Part shown: one piece after another, positions 9,124 to 17,504 of the stretch
Position numbering within the stretch: the first letter of the stretch is position 1
How the letters are laid out: every line of letters starts with the position of its first letter
The notes under the pieces: generated by a model
What the model was told of the DNA's origin: nothing
What the model saw: only the letters and a program-made list of their open reading frames with translations
Database searches by the model: none
Translations under genes and position numbers: made by a program
Source: Ochrobactrum quorumnocens
Lineage (GTDB): Bacteria > Pseudomonadota > Alphaproteobacteria > Rhizobiales > Rhizobiaceae
Reading direction: 5' to 3'
Length of the DNA stretch: 64,000 nt
NCBI RefSeq assembly: GCF_002278035.1
Contig: NZ_CP022605.1
Coordinates: 930,001-994,000 of the forward strand

Positions 9124-10581
9124 ATGAACCTCGAACGACTGCGGATCGTTCTCTTTTTTAATGGAGTTTTCATCCTTGCTGTTTCGATTGCCATGCTCGT
9201 TCCCGCGGTGATCGATTTTTCGTTTTCCAATTTCGGGGACGCAGTAGTTTTTCTGAGAACCGCCTTGATAACCGGTGGGTTTGCACTGTTGCTGACCGTG
9301 GGCTTTCGTCCGGAACTGCAAAGCCTTAACGACCGTAGAATCGGTCTACTGATTACCGTGAGCGCTTGGCTTTCAATTTCGACAGTCGGCGCACTTCCTC
9401 TGTATAGCTCGTTTCTCAATTTAAGCTGGACTGACGCAGTTTTCGAATCCACGTCCGCGCTGACCACAACAGGTTCAACCGTCCTGACCGGCCTTGACGA
9501 TATGCCAGAGGGAATATTGCTGTGGCGTTCGATTTTGCAATGGCTCGGTGGCATTGGTATTATCGTTATGGCGCTCAGCGTTCTGCCTGCTCTTGGTGTC
9601 GGCGGCATGCAGTTGTTTCGCTCTGAATCTTCGGATGTTTCCGAAAAGCCATTTCCGAAAGTTCGGCAACTCGCACGAAACATCATTATTGTTTATCTCA
9701 CGTTGAGTGTGGCCTGCGCCGTTTCGCTTGGAATGGCGGGGATGTCGACTTTCGACGCAGTCAACCATGCCATGGCCACAATTGCGACCGGGGGGCTTTC
9801 AACTAAGGATGCCTCTATCGGCTTTTACAACTCATTGCCGATCGAACTTGTCATAATAGTGTTTATGATTGCGGGAGCATTGCCGCTGGCATTTTACGCA
9901 GTCATATTGATGAGCCACGGCCAGCGCCGAACGATCGAAGGCCAGGTGAAACCCTTCCTTGCGATTCTTGCTTCGGCAATCTTTGTCTGTATGTTGTGGA
10001 ATATATCGCAAGGCATGAGCGCGGGCGAATCGCTGCGAAAATCGGCCTTCAATGTCACCTCGGTTCTGACAGATACCGGATTTGCTACGGATGACTTTTC
10101 TGCCTGGGGCAGCTTTGCCGTTGGTCTTTTCTTTATGCTGTTTCTTGTTGGCGGATGTGCCGGTTCAACCGCTGGCGCGATAAAGATCTTCCGCTGGCAG
10201 GTGCTTTTCAGCAGCGCAAACCGATCGCTCAAGCTGGTCTTATATCCAAACGTGGCTGCATCTGTTCGCCTCAACCGAAAGCCAGTTAGCGATACTGCCA
10301 TAAGCAACGTTCGAAACTTCTTTTTTCTGTATCTGATGACCCTCCTGATAATGTCACTTCTGGTTACAGCGACTGGTCTTGATTATCTTTCATCGGTCTC
10401 TTCGGTCGCTCAGGCAATGGCAAATGCGGGGCCGGGACTTGGACCGGTGGTTGGGCCTGCAACTAATTTTGCGTCAATTCCGGATGTGGCCAAATGGTTG
10501 ATTGCCTTGTCCATGATAATGGGACGACTGGAACTTGTGACCTTCTTTATTGTTCTTCAGCCGTGGTTCTGGCAGCGCTGA
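9124..10581 (+). CDS. trkH: TrkH-family potassium uptake protein
   Basis: A 485-residue polytopic membrane protein of the TrkH/KtrB superfamily, the K+-translocating subunit of Trk systems in the inner membrane. Start is placed at ATG 9124, seven bases after AAAGGA. The four M-P-M pore units and their selectivity-filter glycines are visible in order: TTTGST, ATGGLS, DTGFAT and AGPGLG. About ten hydrophobic segments fit the family, and the length is typical (480-490). The cytosolic gating partner TrkA is not nearby, which is common because trkA is often unlinked. The gene is monocistronic; the next sequence is a relic of an unrelated oxidoreductase gene. Confidence in the family is high. Ion specificity (K+ rather than Na+) is inferred. 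Confidence 0.93.
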   Translation: MNLERLRIVLFFNGVFILAVSIAMLVPAVIDFSFSNFGDAVVFLRTALITGGFALLLTVGFRPELQSLNDRRIGLLITVSAWLSISTVGALPLYSSFLNLSWTDAVFESTSALTTTGSTVLTGLDDMPEGILLWRSILQWLGGIGIIVMALSVLPALGVGGMQLFRSESSDVSEKPFPKVRQLARNIIIVYLTLSVACAVSLGMAGMSTFDAVNHAMATIATGGLSTKDASIGFYNSLPIELVIIVFMIAGALPLAFYAVILMSHGQRRTIEGQVKPFLAILASAIFVCMLWNISQGMSAGESLRKSAFNVTSVLTDTGFATDDFSAWGSFAVGLFFMLFLVGGCAGSTAGAIKIFRWQVLFSSANRSLKLVLYPNVAASVRLNRKPVSDTAISNVRNFFFLYLMTLLIMSLLVTATGLDYLSSVSSVAQAMANAGPGLGPVVGPATNFASIPDVAKWLIALSMIMGRLELVTFFIVLQPWFWQR

Positions 10582-10738
10582 CAAGGAGATCGTGATTTGC
10601 TTGTTTCGCCGTTCGGCTTGGTTTATGACGATAGAAGGTCTCGCTGAGATCGAAGATAAGGCATCAAACCCGCACAGAAACTAAAAATGACTGCGTGAAT
10701 TCTACTGCAAAGTCCCGTTAAAAACGGGGAATTACCCG

Positions 10739-10945
10739 GTCACGTCGAGGATGCCGACCGATCCGCTAGGGCATGATCTCATGGCCGTAAAAAATGAATG
10801 GGAAGATGTTGGTTTAAAAAGCGTCGAGCGTATCGGGGATTGTCTGTCTCCTGGCATAATCGCTGCCACAATTTTTTCTGGCCATGCCTACGCTCAAAGC
10901 CACGATAACGCCGCCCCCTTCGAAAATTACGACATGTACAGATGA
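10739..10945 (+). pseudogene. C-terminal relic of an NADH:flavin oxidoreductase
   Basis: An open stretch of 68 codons translates to VTSRMPTDPLGHDL, then GLKSVERIGDCLSPGIIAAT, then IFSGHAYAQSHD. This closely follows the C-terminal end of 2,4-dienoyl-CoA reductase/trimethylamine-dehydrogenase-type flavin oxidoreductases (for example N-methylproline/stachydrine demethylases). Those end with an FAD/NAD-binding 'RIGDCLAPGTIAAAVYSGHRYARE'-like segment about 25 residues before the stop. The remaining ~600 residues expected upstream are absent: TrkH ends only 157 bp earlier. It is therefore a fragment left after deletion or rearrangement, not a functional gene. Confidence 0.7.
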
Positions 10946-11309
10946 GGAAAAAATTTTGAGAGCGCGATTATTTACGCGTTTAAATGTGCGAGCGGTACCT
11001 GTTGTGGCCTAAGCCACGCTCCATTTTACCAGCGAATATTTGCGCAGATTTATCTGCTGGCACCGCAAACGGTATGCAGCTCCTTGCCTGAACTGGGCCG
11101 CGGGCTGGTCGTATTTTTGTGCTTGGTTACCACCATCTAAAACAGATGACCGTGTGTCGACATGCTTCTATATAAGAAAAATATGTTCGCTCCGATAATG
11201 ACGTGAAGCATCACCATATCGGAACGACTGGGGCAATTGTGTGGAGATCGGGACCGCTCAAATTTCTGGCTGGAAATCGGCCGACACGGCTCATGAGTGT
11301 ATGGTTCGG
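10946..11309. other. Intergenic stretch, nothing recognised
   Basis: Non-coding by inspection; no start codon with a ribosome-binding site, no terminator-like hairpin and no repeat was found. It lies at the 3' end of the leftward RidA operon. Confidence 0.4.
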
Positions 11310-12092
11310 TCAGATCATCGATCGACAGAGGCCACCGTCAATTGGCAATGCTACACCATTGACGTAACTTGCCGCCTTGCTGGCCAGAAAGGCAACGACC
11401 TCGCCGAATTCTTCCGCTGTGCCGTAGCGTCCGGCCGGAATTTCTCTCTGGCTCTCGGCTGCGATGACTTCCGTATCGACGCCGCGCTCAGCGGCATCCA
11501 ACGCGTCAAGACGTGTGGTGCGATCAGTCGCAAATCGGCCCGGCATCACGACATTGACCGTTACACCGTCTTCGGCAACTTCACTCGCGAGCGTTTTGGC
11601 CCATCCTGCGAGGGCTGATCTTACGGCATTGGAAGCAGCCAGATTGGGAATGGGTTCGCGAATGCTTGTCGAGGATACAGCTATGATCCGACCGAAATGG
11701 TGCGCACGCATGGCTGGCAGATAGTGAGCGGTCACCTCAATCTGGCTGAGGAACATGCTTCTGATCTGTGTGTTCCAATAGGTTTCATCGTATTGAGAAG
11801 CAGCAACCGGTGCGGGACCGCCGCCATTGAGAAGCAAGATGTCGATGCTGCCCACGGCTTTGTCTACATTTTCCATCATTTTAGAAACACTTCCAGGGTC
11901 GGTTAGGTCGCAGGTAAAAGACGTCACTGAACCCGCACGTGTGCCAAGGCGCTCTTCGGCTGCGCGTAAAGCGATTTTGTCTCTGCCCACGAGCGCGATA
12001 TCAACACCTTTCTTCGCAAGAGCTTCGGCCACGCCTAGTCCAAGTCCTTTGCTGCCACCCAGAAGAAGCGCAGTCTGTCTTTTGTCATTCAT
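11310..12092 (-). CDS. SDR-family oxidoreductase, divergent active site
   Basis: A 260-residue short-chain dehydrogenase/reductase, last gene of the RidA-aminotransferase-SDR operon. The Rossmann nucleotide-binding motif is GGSKGLGLG near the N-terminus, with CDLTD and LLNGGG (equivalent to NNAG) following, so NAD(P) binding is likely. The catalytic Tyr-x-x-x-Lys is not present. Where it is expected the sequence reads PNLAASNAVRSALAGWAKT, a pattern I recognise from a divergent SDR subfamily ('PIPNL-LSN--R'). Its chemistry may therefore differ or it may be non-catalytic. ATG 12092 is preferred, eight bases after GGA; an in-frame GTG at 12110 overlaps the stop of the upstream gene by 4 bp and is the alternative. 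Substrate unknown. Confidence 0.85.
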   Translation of the reverse strand: MNDKRQTALLLGGSKGLGLGVAEALAKKGVDIALVGRDKIALRAAEERLGTRAGSVTSFTCDLTDPGSVSKMMENVDKAVGSIDILLLNGGGPAPVAASQYDETYWNTQIRSMFLSQIEVTAHYLPAMRAHHFGRIIAVSSTSIREPIPNLAASNAVRSALAGWAKTLASEVAEDGVTVNVVMPGRFATDRTTRLDALDAAERGVDTEVIAAESQREIPAGRYGTAEEFGEVVAFLASKAASYVNGVALPIDGGLCRSMI

Positions 12093-12106
12093 TTTGATGT
12101 TCCAAT

Positions 12107-13252
12107 TCACAAACTGGTGCTGCCGATCGATCTGATTGCATTGACGATCAACGCAATGTCTTCATCGGTGGTGTTTAAATGCACTGAAGCTCGAAGCAGC
12201 TCCGAAATGCCGCGCATCGACATATCGTAAGGAGTGTACCCCGGTCCGTTCATGCCGATATTGATGCCCTGATCAGAGAGACGTTGCTTTGCAGTCGCGC
12301 AGGGCAGACCATCGATGGCAAAAGTGACAGCAGCGCCTTTGTTGTTTCCACGATCAAGCAACTTGACCCTCGGCAGTTCAGCAAGCGCCTGACGAAGCGC
12401 GCCCGCTTTTTGATCGAGAGCTAACCGGATATGGTCGACGCCCAAGTCGAGTGCTTGTTCAATCGCTTTCCCAAGACCGAGCTTGAGCGCCACTGATTCC
12501 TCACCGAACTCAAAAGCCTGAGCGCTATTTGCCACCTCAACATTCCCGTCTCTCAAAGTGGAGGACAGGTTGTCAATGTTCCGGGGCACGATCTCGGACG
12601 CAAGACGGGGCGAAATATATGCCAATGCCGTTCCGCGCGGTCCGCGTAGAAATTTCCGCCCGCAGGCGATGAGAGCATCACAGCCTAACTCGGCAACATT
12701 GATCGGCACCTGTCCAATTACCTGGCTTGCATCGATGATGAAAAATGCCGACGACCCGGCTTGCCGGATTGCAGCGCCAATCGCTGCCGCAGGGTTGATC
12801 AGTGCGCTTCCTGCACCAATCCATGTCAGCGCAACAATGCGAACGTCCGGCGAAAGACTTTTACCGAGCGCTACAGGGTCGACCGCACTTGTATCATCCG
12901 AGGCCATCAGCGAAAGTGATGCGCCATTCAAATTCGCTGAGCGTTGCAGGCACAGAACGTTACCGATCCATTCCTGGCGGCTGACAAGCACCTTGTCGCC
13001 GGGCGCAAGCGGTATAGAAGCGATCAGGTTGCCATAAAGCTGTCCGTGACTGGTTCCGAAAGCGACATGCTGCGAAGAGCATCCCAAAAGCTGAGCTGCA
13101 GCTTTATAGACCATATTGCTAGCATCTGATGCGAGTGCGCCAGCCTCCATTGGACCACGTTCCGCTTCAAGCCGCAGATGGTTAACAATAACCTGAACGG
13201 TTTCCGGAGAAGGCAACCCAGCGCCGCTATGATTAAAATGCAGGACGGAAAT
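12107..13252 (-). CDS. Class V PLP-dependent aminotransferase
   Basis: A PLP enzyme of the aminotransferase class V / cysteine desulfurase / isopenicillin-N epimerase fold. Visible landmarks are the PLP-ring aspartate in IIDASQVIGQVP and the Schiff-base lysine in GRKFLRGPRGTA. The first standard start codon (TTG at 13216) would cut off FNHSGAGLPSP, a segment strongly conserved at the N-terminus of this subgroup. The frame stays open upstream to the stop of the RidA gene, and AAGGA lies seven bases before an ATT codon at 13252-13250. I therefore place the start there tentatively, an infC-like AUU start; the minimal gene is 12107-13216. Translation is likely coupled to the RidA gene (15 bp gap). 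Neighbouring RidA suggests reactive enamine intermediates, as in amino-acid catabolism. Substrate unknown. Confidence 0.85.
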   Translation of the reverse strand: MSVLHFNHSGAGLPSPETVQVIVNHLRLEAERGPMEAGALASDASNMVYKAAAQLLGCSSQHVAFGTSHGQLYGNLIASIPLAPGDKVLVSRQEWIGNVLCLQRSANLNGASLSLMASDDTSAVDPVALGKSLSPDVRIVALTWIGAGSALINPAAAIGAAIRQAGSSAFFIIDASQVIGQVPINVAELGCDALIACGRKFLRGPRGTALAYISPRLASEIVPRNIDNLSSTLRDGNVEVANSAQAFEFGEESVALKLGLGKAIEQALDLGVDHIRLALDQKAGALRQALAELPRVKLLDRGNNKGAAVTFAIDGLPCATAKQRLSDQGINIGMNGPGYTPYDMSMRGISELLRASVHLNTTDEDIALIVNAIRSIGSTSL

Positions 13253-13267
13253 TTGCAGGTCCTTTGA

Positions 13268-13732
13268 TCAGCGAATGAGGAAAACGGCCTCGACTTCGAC
13301 CGGTACATTGGCTGGTAATCCCGCCACGCCAATTGCGGAGCGTGCATGCACTCCTCGTTCACCGAATACGACATTCATAATTTGCGACGCCCCGTTGCCG
13401 ACCTGTGAATAGGCGTTAAAGTCAGCTACGGCATTGATGAAGACCGTAAGCTTGGCCAATCCGACGACCCGATCAAGATCGCCTTCAAGCGCTTCATTCG
13501 CCCAGAATATGACATTTGCCGCGCAAAGTTTCGCGCTTTCAAGAGCATTATCGATATCGATCTCACCGCCAACTTGCCCGGTGTACGCAATCTCGCCGGC
13601 TTTCTCCGGTATCTGCCCCGAAACATATAGAAAATTATCGGCTTTTGTGGTTGGCGAGAATGGCAAGTCTGGACGGGCCAGATTGGGCCACTCGATACCA
13701 CAAGCAGTCAGTTTGTTTTGATAATTCGACAT
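13268..13732 (-). CDS. RidA/YjgF-family enamine/imine deaminase
   Basis: A 154-residue RidA-family protein, slightly longer than E. coli RidA and closer in layout to the YjgH-like subgroup. ATG 13732 is chosen because GGAG lies six bases upstream; another in-frame ATG four codons earlier lacks a site. The signature near the C-terminus, ARSAIGVAGLPANVPVEVEA, includes the arginine that binds the substrate carboxylate in active RidA enzymes. These cytosolic trimers hydrolyse 2-aminoacrylate and related enamines released by PLP enzymes. That fits its place as first gene of an operon whose second gene is a PLP aminotransferase. The divergent LysR gene lies 94 bp away and probably controls the operon. 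Confidence 0.9.
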   Translation of the reverse strand: MSNYQNKLTACGIEWPNLARPDLPFSPTTKADNFLYVSGQIPEKAGEIAYTGQVGGEIDIDNALESAKLCAANVIFWANEALEGDLDRVVGLAKLTVFINAVADFNAYSQVGNGASQIMNVVFGERGVHARSAIGVAGLPANVPVEVEAVFLIR

Positions 13733-13793
13733 TTTATGCTCCATTTCCTAGCTTCTGAATTCATATTGTCAAAGGCTATACCCCACGTGTAGT

Positions 13794-13818
13794 CTTATAA
13801 TTCTTATTACAGTATAAG
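13794..13818. promoter_or_regulatory. Candidate LysR operator between ridA and lysR genes
   Basis: An inverted repeat CTTATA-N13-TATAAG lies in the 94-bp space between the divergent RidA operon and the LysR gene, ending 8 bp before the LysR start. AT-rich dyads of this size are typical LysR recognition sites. The position over the regulator's own start suggests autorepression. Confidence 0.5.
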
Positions 13819-13826
13819 GGTTCATT

Positions 13827-14672
13827 ATGGATGCCAGTTATGATCTCAGACTGCTCAGAATGTTCATCGCAGTGGCTGAAACGGGGACATTGAGCAAGGC
13901 TGCTGACCGTCTTGCGCGCACCCAGGCGGCCGTCAGCATGCAATTGCAGAGGATAGAAAAGGAGTTAGACACGCAACTCTTCACCCGCTCCTCGCGTGGT
14001 GTTTCTCTGACGCAAGCGGGAGAAGCCTTTTTGGCTTATGCGCGAAGGGTCATTGCGCTGACGGAGGACATGCAGCGCGGATTGGTTGATAAGAAGCTGG
14101 TGGGGCGTATTCGGCTGGGTCTTTTTGAAGACCTCGCAGTCACGCGCCTTCCCGGCGCGATTGCCGAGTTCAAACAGAAACATCCGTCGGTGGATATCGA
14201 ACTAAGTTCGTCACATTCCACACAGCTGGCGCGATCCTTTGATGAAGGGCAAATCGACATCGTCGTTGCGGACCCCGCTCGGTTCACCCAACCGCCGCTA
14301 AGTTTTATTTCTTATCAGCTGGTATGGTGTGCAAGCCGCTTGCTCGATGTGAATGAGGAGGAGCCGCTTCCAGTCGTCCTCTTTGAAACATCCTGTTCCT
14401 GGCAGGACCGGATGGTCACTTCTTTGGCCGAAGCAGGCCTTGTATGGACCGTTGGCTGTCGCGTGAAAAGCCTGACCGCCATGTTATCTGCATTGCGGGG
14501 AGGGTTGGGCATTGGCGTCCTATTTTCTGAAGCGGTTCCCCCAGACTGCGAGACCATAAACGGACGATATAATCTGCCTGCAGCGCCGGTTGCCGAATTT
14601 GGAGTATACACCGCCAACGCCTCATCACCGCTTGTTTCCGAACTGGCGAAATCGCTCGAGGCGCTAGCATAG
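13827..14672 (+). CDS. LysR-family transcriptional regulator
   Basis: A 281-residue LysR-type regulator. The N-terminal winged helix-turn-helix (residues ~6-65) has the usual pattern LRMFIAVAETGTLSKAADRL, QAAVSMQLQRIEKEL and LFTRSSRGVSLTQAGE. The remainder is a periplasmic-binding-protein-like effector domain (residues ~90-280). It faces the leftward RidA-aminotransferase-SDR operon, the classical layout for a LysR regulator and its target, with an inverted repeat in the shared intergenic region. Its inducer is presumably the substrate or an intermediate of that operon. No later gene runs with it; over 1 kb of non-coding DNA follows. Confidence 0.93.
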   Translation: MDASYDLRLLRMFIAVAETGTLSKAADRLARTQAAVSMQLQRIEKELDTQLFTRSSRGVSLTQAGEAFLAYARRVIALTEDMQRGLVDKKLVGRIRLGLFEDLAVTRLPGAIAEFKQKHPSVDIELSSSHSTQLARSFDEGQIDIVVADPARFTQPPLSFISYQLVWCASRLLDVNEEEPLPVVLFETSCSWQDRMVTSLAEAGLVWTVGCRVKSLTAMLSALRGGLGIGVLFSEAVPPDCETINGRYNLPAAPVAEFGVYTANASSPLVSELAKSLEALA

Positions 14673-15341
14673 CGCATATCAGCGAGGCTAGGTGAGCGCG
14701 GCGGGATTCATCATCAAACCTGAACGGCGTCGATTGATTCGGACTTTGAAGGGCCCGATATCTCTTGCGACAGCTCCGGCTCCGTCACAAGTATGGAGAT
14801 CACGGCCAGGGGTAAGATGCGATAGGCGATACGACGCCGAGTTTTCGCGGGTCACTAATAAGATTTTATTCGCTAAATGGTGGGTAAGCAGCCTCCTGAC
14901 GTCGGCTTCCATGTTAACTCCTGTAGCTGGGCCAGATTCTGGATAGAGCCCTGTCAACCTGCTTGCTGGATGGCAACGGTCTGGTATCAGTGGCGGCGGC
15001 TTGACGCTTCGCGCGAGTTGAGTCCCTAAAAGTATATTCCACACTATCAAATGGGGCTCCAGATCCAAATTATAGTGCCATATATAGAGGACAATTGTTG
15101 CGGTGCTAGCAAAGCGATGCAGGCGATGCCGGAGCATCGCGGACCGGCATTCAAGCAAGTCGTTCGTTCTGCCAGAGTCTGCTACGGTGGAAGGACTGGG
15201 ATAATGTTTCTATGACCGTCAATTACCGGATAAACAACGCGTCACCGCAACGTTCTCGGCACGCGATCGGGCTTACTGGGCCGATTTGATGGCATAAACC
15301 CGGTTTGGATCGAGATCGCAAAGATCCGTATTATAGCGATT

Positions 15342-15545
15342 TTGAGTGACGACCTGTCCACCGCACAAACTAACGGATACAGGGCCTTTTGCGCAAAAAT
15401 GGCGGGCGACGATGTTCCAATTTCGCATATAGATCACTGCGTTATCCTAAGCTGCGAAGGCGGCGAAAGGCTGCATGTGGAGACATTCTGGATGGATAAG
15501 GTTGTTGATTTAGAGATGGTGCGGTTGGAAATCGATAGTCCCTAA
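15342..15545 (+). CDS. Possible small protein, unrecognised
   Basis: A 67-codon frame starting with TTG, acidic, with two cysteines (FCAKMAG, HCVILSCEGGE). It has a weak TATAGCGAT-like sequence just before it but no good ribosome-binding site and no family resemblance. It may be a relic or non-coding; listed only because its composition is more protein-like than its surroundings. Confidence 0.2.
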   Translation: MSDDLSTAQTNGYRAFCAKMAGDDVPISHIDHCVILSCEGGERLHVETFWMDKVVDLEMVRLEIDSP

Positions 15546-15664
15546 ATGAACTCAAATATCTGCATGATTTCAGCGGTTATTAAATCAGAGTTCGTTTACG
15601 TTGCCCGGCTTTTATAATCGGTGCAGCAGCTTGGCGTATTTCTCTCGTATTGAGTAATTGTTAC

Positions 15665-15716
15665 CAATTACACTGAGGCGACAGTAAGTGAAAGGTAATG
15701 ACAGAAAGTGTAATTG
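15665..15716. promoter_or_regulatory. Phased AGTG repeats upstream of the collagen-like gene
   Basis: Three tetranucleotide cores stand exactly 10 bp apart on the + strand: AGTG at 15687, AATG at 15697, AGTG at 15707. The first and third sit in the wider context ACAG(T/A)AAGTG... The block is bracketed by a perfect 10-bp inverted repeat, CAATTACACT (15665-15674) and AGTGTAATTG (15707-15716). Tandem direct repeats with one-helical-turn spacing are the normal binding-site layout of OmpR/PhoB-family regulators. The element ends about 95 bp before the ATG of the collagen-like gene, a natural activator position. The same triple array occurs upstream of both autotransporters. Confidence 0.6.
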
Positions 15717-15810
15717 CTATGGTTAATAATTAATCTTAAATCGTGCTTTAAGAATTAAGCCAATGATCACTGTGTCGGTGGGACCGCTAGGCGATCTAAG
15801 TGGAGGGGCC

Positions 15811-17358
15811 ATGGGGCAGCATAAAAGAATGCTCTTTACGAGCTGTTCAGCACTAACGTTTGCAATTTTCTTTGGCAGCGCAATACCTGTAGCGGCGCAG
15901 GCACCATCTACCACACAGTTGTATCAAATGATTTTGGAGCTTCAGCAGCGCCAGAAACACTTAGAGCAGCAACTTGCAAGCGCCCATGCAAAGACCGCTG
16001 AGGTTCAAAAGAGGCTGGCTACGCTCGAAGGTTCCGTCGCTCAGTCACAAAATATGCCCCTCTCGCCCGTGGATCGGCGTCTGCAGCTCGCATTCGCGCA
16101 GCAAGCTGACACTCGTGCTGTCTCGGCTCCTAACGTAAGCGTGGGCTTTGGAGGAGGGGCAAACAGCGACAGTGGATACGGATTTGCTGAGGGATCGGTC
16201 GCTGTTCCGTTAGGAAACAAATATGGCTTCCAGATTGATGCTCTTGGCGGCGTCTCGCGCAGTAATCCTATCGGCGGAGCGGCCGTACACCTCTTCCGGC
16301 GTGACCCTGAAAAAGGTGCAATCGGATTATATGGCAGTTATATGTACAGCGGCGGTGGCTACGACGATGGTCACGGCGGCATTGAGAATGGTTATGTCGA
16401 GGGTAAAGCAGGCATCGAAGGCCAGTATTATCTTGATCGTGTAACGCTTGAAGCACTGGCTGGTATTGAATGGAACTCGCTGGAAGATGAATTCGGTCCT
16501 TTTGCCGAAGGTCGGGTGGGTTACTATGCAACTGACAATTTCAAAGTTAATGCAGGTCTTCGATATAGTGATAGTTTCGGTGGCCGTTTACGAGCAGTTG
16601 GAGGTGCGGAATATCTTACCGAATTCGGCTCTACTGGCACCGCGGCTTCAATCTATAGCGAGCTTGCAGTTGATCTGAATAACTCCAGCGTTTCGTCAAG
16701 TGGTGATCTCAGTGCCATGGCGGGGCTACGCTTCCATTTCGGAACGGGCGCTTCAACGCAGCAGTACGGTCGTACGACCGTTTTCTGCAAAGACCCATCG
16801 AAAAACTACGAGTGTCTGCTCTCGGATGATCAGAACGACTATTATGCCGATAAACCAACCCGCTCACTGATCCAGCGTGACCGTAGCGACTTCATGCGAA
16901 ATCATCTCATAACGGATGTCGGCGGCTTGCCAGAACCGACAACCAGTACGTGGGGTCAACCAGGCACCCCCGGTGCTCCCGGAATTCCTGGTACCCCAGG
17001 TGTCGGTACACCAGGCGCCCCTGGCACTCCAGGTGTCGGCACACCAGGCGCCCCAGGCACGCCAGGGGTTGGTACACCAGGCACTCCTGGTGCTCCCGGA
17101 ATACCGGGTACCCCAGGTACTGATGGCACCCCTGGTGAGGCAGGACCTCCCGGCCCGGCAGGACCAGAAGGCCCTCAAGGACCGGAAGGCCCTCAAGGAC
17201 CAGTAGGTCCGGCAGGACCTGCGGGTCCAATAGGCCCGGCAGGACCGGAAGGCCCTCAAGGACCAGAAGGCCCACAAGGACCAGATGGCCCGACCGGACC
17301 TACGGGGCCCTCCGGACCTACCGGACCTACCGGACCTACCGGACCAAGCGGAGCATAA
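15811..17358 (+). CDS. Collagen-like surface protein with C-terminal Gly-X-Y domain
   Basis: A 515-residue exported protein. ATG 15811 has GGAGG four bases upstream and opens a signal peptide ending near PVAAQA. Order of parts: a short coiled coil rich in Gln/Leu (residues ~30-75), a ~220-residue Gly/Tyr/Asp-rich stretch with alternating pattern that looks like a small outer-membrane or beta-structured domain, a cysteine-containing linker ([15 protein letters not shown]), and a C-terminal collagen-like region of about 42 G-X-Y triplets up to the last residue. Early triplets are GTP/GAP, later ones [12 protein letters not shown]; three two-residue interruptions (GV) break the phase. The coiled coil could nucleate trimers. 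With no anchor after the collagen part, the helix probably projects from the cell. It is likely an adhesin, by inference only. Confidence 0.8.
   Translation: MGQHKRMLFTSCSALTFAIFFGSAIPVAAQAPSTTQLYQMILELQQRQKHLEQQLASAHAKTAEVQKRLATLEGSVAQSQNMPLSPVDRRLQLAFAQQADTRAVSAPNVSVGFGGGANSDSGYGFAEGSVAVPLGNKYGFQIDALGGVSRSNPIGGAAVHLFRRDPEKGAIGLYGSYMYSGGGYDDGHGGIENGYVEGKAGIEGQYYLDRVTLEALAGIEWNSLEDEFGPFAEGRVGYYATDNFKVNAGLRYSDSFGGRLRAVGGAEYLTEFGSTGTAASIYSELAVDLNNSSVSSSGDLSAMAGLRFHFGTGASTQQYGRTTVFCKDPSKNYECLLSDDQNDYYADKPTRSLIQRDRSDFMRNHLITDVGGLPEPTTSTWGQPGTPGAPGIPGTPGVGTPGAPGTPGVGTPGAPGTPGVGTPGTPGAPGIPGTPGTDGTPGEAGPPGPAGPEGPQGPEGPQGPVGPAGPAGPIGPAGPEGPQGPEGPQGPDGPTGPTGPSGPTGPTGPTGPSGA
16999..17064 (+). repeat. 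33-bp tandem repeat coding for [11 protein letters not shown]
   Basis: Two nearly identical 33-bp units (16999-17031 and 17032-17064), followed by a partial third, encode [11 protein letters not shown] within the collagen-like region. The surrounding [15 protein letters not shown] DNA is also repetitive. In-frame repeats of this kind change copy number easily, so the length of the collagen stalk may vary between strains. Confidence 0.75.
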
Positions 17359-17439
17359 TATCGACAGAAGCATCGACGGGCTCCGCAGATGAGCTCGATG
17401 GTGCGGGGCAAGAGTGCAATATCTTAAGACAGGCAATTT

Positions 17440-17466
17440 CTGATCGTGCACGATGAGCACGATCAG
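17440..17466 (+). terminator. Stem-loop between collagen-like and DUF6065 genes
   Basis: CTGATCGTGC pairs perfectly with GCACGATCAG across a 7-base loop and is followed by a T/G-rich stretch. It lies 82 bp after the collagen-like stop and 39 bp before the next start, so it probably ends or reduces transcription between the two genes. Confidence 0.55.
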
Positions 17467-17504
17467 ATGGTCGTTGTGGTTTGTTCGTGGAGTTAGAGAG
17501 AAGT

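Larger units (their letters stand above)
14673..15810. other. Long intergenic stretch upstream of the collagen-like gene
   Basis: No convincing gene over the first ~650 bp. A 67-codon frame at 15342-15545 (TTG start) is listed separately at low confidence. The last 150 bp contain the phased AGTG element at 15687-15710 and an AT-rich stretch before the collagen-like gene. Confidence 0.4.

Noticed and set aside
16960..17345. Repetitive DNA considered as a CRISPR array or a minisatellite outside genes
   Set aside because: The repeat is in frame with a signal-peptide-bearing gene and codes for regular Gly-X-Y triplets; no spacer pattern.
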